A stretch of DNA of 5,475 nucleotides from Candidatus Gastranaerophilales bacterium (GTDB lineage Bacteria; Cyanobacteriota; Vampirovibrionia; Gastranaerophilales; CAJFVJ01). This document shows positions 1 through 5,475 of the stretch, piece after piece; within the stretch, counting starts at the first letter, position 1, and every line of letters starts with the position of its first letter. Below the pieces are notes generated by a model that saw nothing but the letters and a program-made list of their open reading frames with translations, searched no databases and was not told the origin of the DNA. The stretch lies in assembly GCA_028694275.1 (NCBI GenBank), contig JAQUTS010000121.1, forward strand, positions 1 through 5,475, given 5' to 3'. The position numbers and the translations under genes are program-made.

Positions 1-489
1 GTTGTGATATCAGGTGGAGAGCCTTGCTTGCAGATAGATATAGTAGGATTCATCAAAGAAATTAAAAATATGGGCTTCCTTGTAAAACTAGACACAAACG
101 GCTCATACCCTGACATATTGCAGCTGCTCCTTACGCAAAACCTGATAAACTACGTCGCAATGGATATAAAAGCCCCTATGGAAAAATATCAAGAAGTTTC
201 TTGCTATAAAGAAGAGCCCCAAAACATCCTAAAAAGCATCAAATTGCTAAAAAAATCAGAAATACCTTATGAGTTCAGAACTACAGTTGTCAAATCCCAG
301 CTATCTTTTGAAGACTTTGAAAAAATCGGTAATCTGATAAATGGGGCACCTGTTTATTACCTGCAAAAATTTGTCCCGACAAGAACCCTCAACAGATTTT
401 TTACAAATCAAACAACATACTCAGATGAAGAGTTCGAACAAATCAAATCTCAACTGGAAAATCACATACAAAAAGTATATGTCAGATAA
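1..489 (+). CDS. nrdG: Anaerobic ribonucleoside-triphosphate reductase activating protein (radical SAM), 5'-truncated
   Basis: The frame is open from base 1, so the gene starts outside the window; 162 residues and the stop are present. Seen: an SGGEP motif at residues 4-8 (the GGE element that contacts S-adenosylmethionine), KLDTNGS at about 29-35, YVAMDIKAP at about 51-59, and EFRTTVV further on. This order (GGEP, DTNG, AMDIKAP, RTTV) is typical of the NrdG-like activase family described by TIGR02495. Such enzymes use a 4Fe-4S cluster and SAM to install the glycyl radical on the class III ribonucleotide reductase NrdD in the cytoplasm. The cluster-binding CxxxCxxC motif should lie in the roughly 60-70 missing N-terminal residues, so it cannot be checked here. 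The family usually has about 190-230 residues, which fits that loss. No nrdD is visible; it may lie upstream, beyond the edge. The gene converges on the GH13 gene with one base between stops. The main alternative is a related radical-SAM activase for another glycyl-radical enzyme. Confidence 0.85.
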   Translation, partial: VVISGGEPCLQIDIVGFIKEIKNMGFLVKLDTNGSYPDILQLLLTQNLINYVAMDIKAPMEKYQEVSCYKEEPQNILKSIKLLKKSEIPYEFRTTVVKSQLSFEDFEKIGNLINGAPVYYLQKFVPTRTLNRFFTNQTTYSDEEFEQIKSQLENHIQKVYVR

Positions 490-490
490 A

Positions 491-3283
491 TTAAGCAAAT
501 TTGTTTAATTGCTTATGATGCTCATTATCTTTTTTGCTCTTGCCAAGTGCAAAAACAGCACCAAAAGCAGCAAGGGCACTTATGCCTGCAACCCAGGGAA
601 GTTTGCTTCCTTTACCGTCAGGGTTCTTAGAAGAACTGCTCTCATCACCCAAAGGGACACTATCAGAGGCGTTATCCACGACCTCTTCGCCTTTTTTGGG
701 GTCATAAATATTAATCTTAACTCCATTATCCGTTGCCATTGAATCAGCGTGTGTGTCAACAGTTTTCAAAGGAGTTTTTGAGGTGGAATCGTCAACTTTT
801 TTGAACACCATCGTACTTGATTTTGGAACGGAAATTTTCTGCTGTTGAGACTCAACTGCATTGATAATTCCTTCATTCAAAAACTCACCTCGTCCGTCAA
901 ATTCCTTAGAATCAGTGTTCAAAATCTCTACCCATTTGCCTTTTGGAAAATCAATTCCATAATCACCTTTAAAGTCTCTTACTTCATCAAAACTTGTAAT
1001 TGCAAAAATCTCATTATCACCTTTTTTGGAATGAAATGCGACCAAAGAAGAACCTTCATGCACCAATGGTTTTGATATGAAACCGTTTTGAAGAGCAGGG
1101 TTTTCATCATTGATTTTGCTCAAAGCCTTGATAAGATTAGTCATACCGTCTTGATATTTTTTGGCCTGTTGAGTATATTCACCATCTTGAATATCCATCT
1201 TGGCCTCATCAATGATTTGTTGAGCATCCACTCTGTGACCTTTATCTATATCTTCCCAATCACCATTCACACGGCGAGGCTTGCCCTCATGGTAATCTTT
1301 TGCACGGAAAGAATCTGTAGTTTCTCTACAGAAAGGGAATCTTTTATCAGGTCTATCAAACAATTGAAACATCTGCTTAGGCCCTGGTTTTGAAAAAGTA
1401 AATGCCATTGCGTTTTTGGTTGTAGCCTTTGCAACATCCAATGCCTTGGCAAATTCTTCTTTTGAGATGGGCTTTGAAAGGCCAAATCCGCCTTTTTCAA
1501 AATCCAAAACTCCATACATTTCATCATAAACATCATCAGGATTGCCGCCTGATTTTGATATAGATTGTGCCGTTTGTTTTTCAGCAGATGGCCATTCTTT
1601 GCCTGTCTCAAAGATATTTGTTAGTTTGCGAACAGCCCTTGAAACCCGCCAGTTCTCATGCATTTTGGCATTGCCGCCGTTTGGCGTATACAAGTCCTGA
1701 TCAAAAAGATTACTGATAAGTTTTTTTACAACAAAATCATTCCCGTCTGCCTCTTGTTTTGCTATTTCATCATGTGATAAAAAAGTCTTAACCTGATGCT
1801 GAGCATCCCAGATTTTTTTATCCAAACCTGAATTGTCCTGATTGGACAAATTTCTGCTAAATGGCCTTAAAGCTGCGTTTTCAATAGCATGAGATGCCCC
1901 AAAATGCCATCTTGCATCAAAGCCCTGAGTAGAAATATCATGCTTATTGCCATCCAATAACTCTTGAACAATCTTGGAATGGGCAGAATCATCGACCTTA
2001 GATGCCAAAGTACCCTTAAGAGGTTGTACAATCTCATTGGTGTCATGCTCTGCAATCATAACAGCATCGGGAAAGTGGTGCTTTACCTCAACGGATAATT
2101 GCGTCAAAAAGCCCTTAGACTCAGTGAATTCGGTCAAATCATATCTAATACCGTCGGCTCCGTTTTTAAGCCAATACAAAGACTCATTCACCCGCCAATC
2201 ACGGACATCTTCTTTACCATCACCATCAAAGTTGTATTTGTATCCAAAACCATGTTTGCTGTCAGTTCTGGCAAAAGGCCCCGCCTCAGCCAAAATGTGC
2301 TCACCATCCATACTATGATGGTTTGTAACCAAGTCTACAATGACGTTAATTTCTTTTTTATGCGCTTCATCGCAGAATTTTTTGAAGGCATCATTTCCGC
2401 CGTATTGTGATGCAAAAGGGAATGCAGGGTCATAACCCCAATTTGTCTTATGGAAATACCCATGCGGCATAAGTTCTATTGTGTTGAGCCCAAGCTCTTT
2501 TACTTTATCAAGATGTTCTATCGCATCATCAAAAGTATTGAAATGATGAGGGTTAGATTTATCTTTAGCAGGCAAAGTACCTATATGTACCTGCATAATT
2601 CTCATCGCAGTATGATGAGTCAAATTAGGATTAGTCGGACTGATTTTTTTATAATTCTTGCCAGCAACCCAGTCCTTATGCTCTTGGCTGAATTTGTACG
2701 CATTATCATCATAAGCAACGGGCCAAGCTTCAAGACTGTTTTTTTGCATTTGCTCTCTTGCTTCATCGCTCAATTTGGTGGTGTCAAGAAACGGATTTGG
2801 CATTTCTTTGGCGTACAAATCTGATATAAAAGACTCTTTTCCATCAGATTTTGTAATCTTAAATCTGTATCTATCCCCGGGAGAGAGCTGATCAAGCGGG
2901 ATATTGTTATTATCAAAATGCCCCGGTTTGATTTTTTTCATCGGGATAATTTTAAGTGCGTCACTCGGAACGTCATTTTTGTAGCTGGTCAAAAGAGTGT
3001 CTGCGACATTATCAATAGCTCTTGCTACTTGAAGCTCGACTTTTTCAACATCTTTGAAAGTAAAAAGCCTTGCGCGGGCTTTTTTCAAAACACCGTTTTG
3101 AGTCGAAAAATTGACCCCATAAGCCATATGCAAAGGAGAACGATGCCCAAAACTCGGAGCATAAGCTTGCGGCAAAGAATGAGTATTGACAGCATTGGTC
3201 AAAGCCTTGCTTGCAGGTTTTTGTGACTGCTTAGGCAGAGCTGTTCTTGTTGAAGATAGAGTATTATTAACACCAAAGACCAT
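491..3283 (-). CDS. GH13 alpha-amylase / branching-enzyme-like protein with N-terminal leader and C-terminal membrane helix
   Basis: A 930-residue member of glycoside hydrolase family 13, numbered from the ATG. Residues 1-55 are a Ser/Ala/Pro/Gln-rich leader containing YAPSFG. About 55-165 looks like a divergent CBM48/E-set domain (YGVNFS, LSPGDRYRFKI, SDLYA). The catalytic barrel starts near 231 with QVHIGT, then IELMP and NWGYDPAFPF. The four GH13 regions are intact: DLVTNH (317-322), GIRYD with Arg380 and the nucleophile Asp382, AEHD with acid/base Glu412, and SHDE with His504 and Asp505. An unusual stretch of about 130 residues separates region IV from KPGPKQMFQ (about 632-640). A C-terminal beta-sandwich (about 735-830) is followed by an acidic Ser-rich linker, a hydrophobic helix (about 895-914) and a basic tail. 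Motifs most resemble glycogen branching enzyme (GlgB) and maltooligosyltrehalose trehalohydrolase (GlgZ), so it should cleave or transfer alpha-glucan chains; the exact reaction is not resolved. No signal peptide is seen. A GTG at 3289 is in frame, but the ATG at 3283 has the better-spaced Shine-Dalgarno. Confidence 0.88.
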   Translation of the reverse strand: MVFGVNNTLSSTRTALPKQSQKPASKALTNAVNTHSLPQAYAPSFGHRSPLHMAYGVNFSTQNGVLKKARARLFTFKDVEKVELQVARAIDNVADTLLTSYKNDVPSDALKIIPMKKIKPGHFDNNNIPLDQLSPGDRYRFKITKSDGKESFISDLYAKEMPNPFLDTTKLSDEAREQMQKNSLEAWPVAYDDNAYKFSQEHKDWVAGKNYKKISPTNPNLTHHTAMRIMQVHIGTLPAKDKSNPHHFNTFDDAIEHLDKVKELGLNTIELMPHGYFHKTNWGYDPAFPFASQYGGNDAFKKFCDEAHKKEINVIVDLVTNHHSMDGEHILAEAGPFARTDSKHGFGYKYNFDGDGKEDVRDWRVNESLYWLKNGADGIRYDLTEFTESKGFLTQLSVEVKHHFPDAVMIAEHDTNEIVQPLKGTLASKVDDSAHSKIVQELLDGNKHDISTQGFDARWHFGASHAIENAALRPFSRNLSNQDNSGLDKKIWDAQHQVKTFLSHDEIAKQEADGNDFVVKKLISNLFDQDLYTPNGGNAKMHENWRVSRAVRKLTNIFETGKEWPSAEKQTAQSISKSGGNPDDVYDEMYGVLDFEKGGFGLSKPISKEEFAKALDVAKATTKNAMAFTFSKPGPKQMFQLFDRPDKRFPFCRETTDSFRAKDYHEGKPRRVNGDWEDIDKGHRVDAQQIIDEAKMDIQDGEYTQQAKKYQDGMTNLIKALSKINDENPALQNGFISKPLVHEGSSLVAFHSKKGDNEIFAITSFDEVRDFKGDYGIDFPKGKWVEILNTDSKEFDGRGEFLNEGIINAVESQQQKISVPKSSTMVFKKVDDSTSKTPLKTVDTHADSMATDNGVKINIYDPKKGEEVVDNASDSVPLGDESSSSKNPDGKGSKLPWVAGISALAAFGAVFALGKSKKDNEHHKQLNKFA
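492..515. terminator. Weak inverted repeat at the convergent gene ends
   Basis: TAAGCAA (492-498) and TTGCTTA (509-515) form a perfect 7-bp inverted repeat with a 10-base loop, exactly where the activase gene and the GH13 gene converge. It lies inside the last codons of the GH13 gene, and one arm includes that gene's TAA stop. It could form a hairpin in either transcript. The stem is AT-rich; on the plus strand the nearest T-run (T6) is about 15 bases further on, and on the minus strand no real T-run follows. A two-way terminator is therefore possible but poorly supported. Confidence 0.25.
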
Positions 3284-3291
3284 AAACACCG

Positions 3292-3298
3292 TCCTCTC
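3292..3298 (-). promoter_or_regulatory. Shine-Dalgarno that decides the GH13 start codon
   Basis: On the minus strand GAGAGGA sits 8 bases before the ATG at 3283-3281, a normal spacing. The in-frame GTG at 3289-3287 would leave only 2 bases between the same Shine-Dalgarno and the start. This favours the ATG and a protein beginning MVFGVNN. The remaining 3299-3377 is AT-rich spacer after the panE-like gene. A TATATT hexamer (3336-3331) could be a -10 box there, but no acceptable -35 lies upstream of it. Confidence 0.7.
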
Positions 3299-3377
3299 AG
3301 ACTTAGATAACTTATTAAACCCCCAAAACGAATATATTTGTTAGTTTTTTAAGTTTTATTTACATATAATTTATAAA

Positions 3378-4295
3378 CTAATCCAAAACTTCATCAAAAG
3401 AAGAGATTATCTGATAAACAAGGGCATTATTGGGAGTTTGAATAGAATATTTTGAAGCCAAATCGCACAAAACACCGCCAAAAGAAGCCACCTCGGTTTT
3501 ACGCTTTGCTTCAACATCTTGAAGCATAGAAGATTTGAGCTTGGGCGGCATTGTTTTAATAAGATCAAAAGCTTCCTCAATAAAAGCGTCTGCACCGCAA
3601 ATCCCTGCTGCTTTTGCCACAGATACGGCCTCAGACATAAGAACATTGGCAACACTCCGTGCACAATCAGACCGCTGAAGCATTCCGTAATCAGCCCTTA
3701 GGACAGCTGATGTTTGATTTATGCCGATATTTATCACAAATTTCTTCCACATTTCACTTATCATATCTTGAGGAATTTTATAATCAACAGCTGCCTTTTC
3801 AAAAATATTTTTCACCCGCAAAACTTTATCAGAAATATCCGTATTAGTTTTTTCACCAAAAACAACCGTCCCGACTCCGTCATAAGATACATTATTGCCG
3901 ATTTTTAAACTTGCATGGCCGATATAATAAGAATAAAGAACTCTATCCCACCCATATTTTTTTGCTATTTGCTCTTCGCTTGAAATCCCATTAAGCAAAG
4001 ACAAAATTACGGTATTTTCCCCTATAAAACCATCCGTCATATCAATAGCTTTTGGCAAATCATACGCTTTGGTGGCGACAATCACAAGATCAAAAAGCTC
4101 TTTTTTTGATTGAGGCAAAATATAATCAAAATCATAACGCTTAGAATTAAAAATCAGCCCGTCATTTTTGTATCGCTCAAAACGACTCTCATCAACAAGA
4201 ACTTTGACATCAAATCCTGCATCTTTAAATTTGACAGCATATATAGAGCCTATCGCTCCAAGACCTACAATGAGAATTTTTTTAATTTCATCCAT
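3378..4295 (-). CDS. panE: 2-dehydropantoate 2-reductase family protein (ApbA/PanE)
   Basis: A complete 305-residue protein of normal family length. The family reduces ketopantoate to pantoate with NADPH in the cytoplasm, on the path to pantothenate and coenzyme A. Seen: a Rossmann GLGAIG motif at 11-16, VATKAYD at 73-79 with the conserved Lys76, and LLNG with Asn102 (equivalent to E. coli Asn98). The C-terminal helical domain has WKKFVINIGIN, giving Lys185, Asn189 and Asn193 in place of E. coli Lys176, Asn180 and Asn184. SSMLQD then TE give Ser256 and Glu268, matching E. coli Ser244 and Glu256. The equivalents of Asn194 and Asn241 appear to be Tyr203 and Leu253, so the true substrate could be another 2-keto acid; PanE-like paralogues are common. 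GAGGTG at 4306-4301 lies 5 bases before the ATG. The tRNA-Gly terminator ends directly before it, leaving no room for an ordinary separate promoter. No panB or panC is in the window. Confidence 0.85.
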   Translation of the reverse strand: MDEIKKILIVGLGAIGSIYAVKFKDAGFDVKVLVDESRFERYKNDGLIFNSKRYDFDYILPQSKKELFDLVIVATKAYDLPKAIDMTDGFIGENTVILSLLNGISSEEQIAKKYGWDRVLYSYYIGHASLKIGNNVSYDGVGTVVFGEKTNTDISDKVLRVKNIFEKAAVDYKIPQDMISEMWKKFVINIGINQTSAVLRADYGMLQRSDCARSVANVLMSEAVSVAKAAGICGADAFIEEAFDLIKTMPPKLKSSMLQDVEAKRKTEVASFGGVLCDLASKYSIQTPNNALVYQIISSFDEVLD

Positions 4296-4300
4296 TAAAA

Positions 4301-4306
4301 CACCTC
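4301..4306 (-). promoter_or_regulatory. Ribosome binding site of the panE-like gene, abutting a terminator T-run
   Basis: GAGGTG on the minus strand is fully complementary to the anti-Shine-Dalgarno core and lies 5 bases before the ATG at 4295. The T-run of the upstream hairpin ends at 4307, immediately before it. A transcript ending in the T-run would stop just short of this site, while a readthrough transcript would carry it. Confidence 0.75.
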
Positions 4307-4343
4307 AAAAAAACAATAAAACCCGAGGATTTAGGCCTCGAGT
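4307..4343 (-). terminator. Intrinsic terminator of tRNA-Gly
   Basis: Read on the minus strand, ACTCGAGG (4343-4336) and CCTCGGGT (4328-4321) form an 8-bp stem including one G-U pair, with a 7-base loop. A T-rich tract follows (TTTTATTG from 4321, then seven T at 4313-4307). It starts 4 bases after the CCA end of the tRNA. Position, stem and T-run match a Rho-independent terminator for the tRNA. Confidence 0.8.
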
Positions 4344-4347
4344 CTTA

Positions 4348-4422
<75 letters not shown>

Positions 4423-4435
4423 ATTCAGTAAAAAT

Positions 4436-4464
4436 ATTATAACCAGCTGAAATTTTCTTTGCAA
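4436..4464 (-). promoter_or_regulatory. Sigma70-type promoter of tRNA-Gly
   Basis: On the minus strand, TTGCAA (4464-4459; four of six bases match TTGACA) is followed by a 17-base spacer and a perfect TATAAT -10 box (4441-4436). The expected start point near 4429 would leave a leader of about 7 bases before the mature tRNA 5' end at 4422. The promoter fits entirely between the stop of the oxidoreductase gene at 4480 and the tRNA. A TTCAG/CTGAA repeat (4424-4428 and 4447-4451) flanks the -10 box, but it is short and may be chance. Confidence 0.8.
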
Positions 4465-4479
4465 GTATTTTTGTCGAAA

Positions 4480-5475
4480 TTATTTCAACAAAGTTTGCCT
4501 TGAAGAAACAAAGTTGTACTCATTCAAACGCTCATAATCACTGCCGAGCATTATTTTGTCTGCATCTTCAAGCATTTTGACGACATCATAGCCATTTGTT
4601 CCGTCACTGCGCGGAGTCAAACCGTTTTCGATACAACCCAAGAAATGCTGACATTCAAGTTTCAAAGGTTCGATTTCAAGATAATCAGGATAATCCACAT
4701 CTTGTTTACCTGGGGCAAAATTGCTAAAAATTTGGATTTTGTTCTCAGGCAAAGTATCATCCAAAAGCGCGGTAGCTTTTGTACCTCTGACAAGCAATAG
4801 CACTCTTTTTTGAGGGTGAATCCAGCTTGTAGAAACATGTGCTTTCACGCCGTCTTCAAGTTCCATATCAATATGAACTATATCCATAATACCTGTTTTG
4901 TCAGAACAAAAACCTTCTGCAGAATCTACTTTTAGAGGTTTTTTGTCTGTAACATAACTAATCATCGAAATATCATGCGGAGCCAAATCCCACATTACAC
5001 TTTTGTCATTTTTAAAGTAATTTATATTAAGTCTGTCGCTTTGAGCATACAAAACGTCACCCAAAACTCCTTCTTTTACGAGCTCACGCAGCCTTGTAAC
5101 TGCAGGGTGGTACAACAACAAATGCCCAACCATCAAAACTTTGCCTTTTTGCTCAGCGTATTCTTTCATTTCTTTTGCATGATCTGCTGTTGTTGCAATC
5201 GGTTTTTCCACATAAACATGCTTATCTGCATCAAGAGCAGCTTTTACCATTTTGTAGTGGGTATGACTAGGCGTTGCAATAATAAGTGCATCAATTTCTT
5301 TGTCCGCCAAAAGCGAATTGAAATCATTGGTAAATTTAACATTCGGATAGTTGTCTTTGATAGCATCAATATTACCCTGATCCAAATCACACACACAGGC
5401 CAATGATTCAAGGTTATAAAAGTTTCTTACAAGGTTTCGGCCCCATAGGCCACATCCTACAAAGATCCGGAAGAG
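4480..5475 (-). CDS. Gfo/Idh/MocA-family NAD(P)-dependent oxidoreductase, 5'-truncated
   Basis: The frame is open to the right edge, so the start codon is missing; 331 residues and the stop are present. Numbering from the edge, VGCGLWG carries a Rossmann GxGxxG motif at 7-12, followed by VCDLD with Asp30 at the end of the second strand, which typically contacts the NAD ribose. ATPSHTHY is at about 67-74, and VEKP at 89-92 has the family's conserved Lys91. WDLAPHD at 162-168 carries the family's His and Asp near the substrate. The C-terminal alpha/beta domain ends with PLKLECQHFLGCIENG, a form common in sugar and sugar-nucleotide dehydrogenases of surface-polysaccharide pathways (for example WlbA/WbpB-like enzymes). 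The likely role is oxidation of a sugar or sugar nucleotide in the cytoplasm, but the substrate cannot be named. Family members have about 320-350 residues, so few residues are missing. An internal TTG at 5403 lies downstream of the Rossmann motif and is not the true start. The first four visible residues may come from sequencing adapter. Confidence 0.85.
   Translation of the reverse strand, partial: LFRIFVGCGLWGRNLVRNFYNLESLACVCDLDQGNIDAIKDNYPNVKFTNDFNSLLADKEIDALIIATPSHTHYKMVKAALDADKHVYVEKPIATTADHAKEMKEYAEQKGKVLMVGHLLLYHPAVTRLRELVKEGVLGDVLYAQSDRLNINYFKNDKSVMWDLAPHDISMISYVTDKKPLKVDSAEGFCSDKTGIMDIVHIDMELEDGVKAHVSTSWIHPQKRVLLLVRGTKATALLDDTLPENKIQIFSNFAPGKQDVDYPDYLEIEPLKLECQHFLGCIENGLTPRSDGTNGYDVVKMLEDADKIMLGSDYERLNEYNFVSSRQTLLK
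5463..5475. other. Probable Illumina adapter remnant at the contig end
   Basis: The last 13 bases, AGATCCGGAAGAG, equal the start of the common Illumina adapter (AGATCGGAAGAG) apart from one inserted C. They lie exactly at the sequence end, in the orientation expected when a read runs out of its insert into adapter. In the oxidoreductase frame they encode Leu-Phe-Arg-Ile from CTC TTC CGG ATC, more GC-rich than the codons that follow. Native coding sequence cannot be excluded, since the frame stays open. Confidence 0.6.

Noticed and set aside
570..600. LPWVAG near the C-terminus of the GH13 protein as an LPXTG sortase signal
   Set aside because: The Thr-Gly of LPXTG is absent, there is no N-terminal signal peptide, and the tail after the hydrophobic stretch is longer than usual.
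1974..2410. Overlapping plus-strand open frames of about 100-114 codons inside the GH13 gene
   Set aside because: They lie antisense to intact catalytic motifs, show no recognisable domain, and have no convincing ribosome binding site. They are shadows of the minus-strand gene.
3287..3289. GTG at 3289 as the GH13 start codon
   Set aside because: It lies only 2 bases after the Shine-Dalgarno, while the ATG at 3283 has normal 8-base spacing.
3331..3336. TATATT as a -10 box for the GH13 gene
   Set aside because: No sequence resembling TTGACA lies 16-18 bases upstream, and the whole spacer is AT-rich. The GH13 promoter remains unlocated.
3341..3381. TTAGTTT / AAACTAA inverted repeat after the panE-like gene, considered as a terminator
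   Set aside because: The 7-bp stem is almost all A-T, encloses a 27-base loop and is not followed by a T-run on the minus strand. It is expected by chance in such AT-rich sequence.
4975..5406. Plus-strand open frame of 143 codons
   Set aside because: It is antisense to the oxidoreductase gene, whose family motifs fix the minus strand as coding. The Cys/Phe/His-rich translation looks like a reverse-strand artefact.

Overview
The window is an AT-rich bacterial fragment that reads like a short metagenomic contig, because both end genes are cut by its edges. It holds four protein genes and one tRNA. Reading left to right: the 3' part of a radical-SAM activase of the anaerobic ribonucleotide reductase type (+ strand, 1-489); a large glycoside hydrolase family 13 protein (- strand, 491-3283); a complete 2-dehydropantoate 2-reductase-like gene (- strand, 3378-4295); tRNA-Gly(GCC) with its own promoter and an intrinsic terminator (- strand, 4307-4464); and most of a Gfo/Idh/MocA-family oxidoreductase (- strand, 4480-5475). 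No gene-free stretch exceeds about 100 bases.

The organism is not certain. AT-rich DNA, an anaerobic NrdG-type activase, and a GH13 protein whose N-terminus is an unstructured leader with an 'APSFG' segment all fit gut Candidatus Gastranaerophilales (Melainabacteria/Vampirovibrionia) as I remember their proteins. This is an inference from style, not a proof; an anaerobic Firmicute is the main alternative.

From the right edge towards the left, the oxidoreductase, tRNA-Gly, panE-like gene and GH13 gene all lie on the minus strand. The tRNA has a near-consensus sigma70 promoter (TTGCAA, 17-base spacer, TATAAT). It is followed by a hairpin and T-run that abuts the ribosome binding site of the panE-like gene, so that gene probably depends on readthrough past the tRNA terminator. 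The GH13 gene follows after an 88-94 base gap. The activase gene converges on it, with one base between the two stop codons.

The genes do not form one evident pathway: anaerobic dNTP synthesis, alpha-glucan metabolism, pantothenate/CoA-type ketoacid reduction and sugar (or sugar-nucleotide) oxidation. I see no defence system, mobile element, CRISPR array or clearly new multi-gene system. The points most worth a second look are the unusual GH13 protein (leader, large insertion, C-terminal membrane helix), the tRNA-terminator-panE layout, and a near-exact Illumina adapter sequence at the extreme right end.
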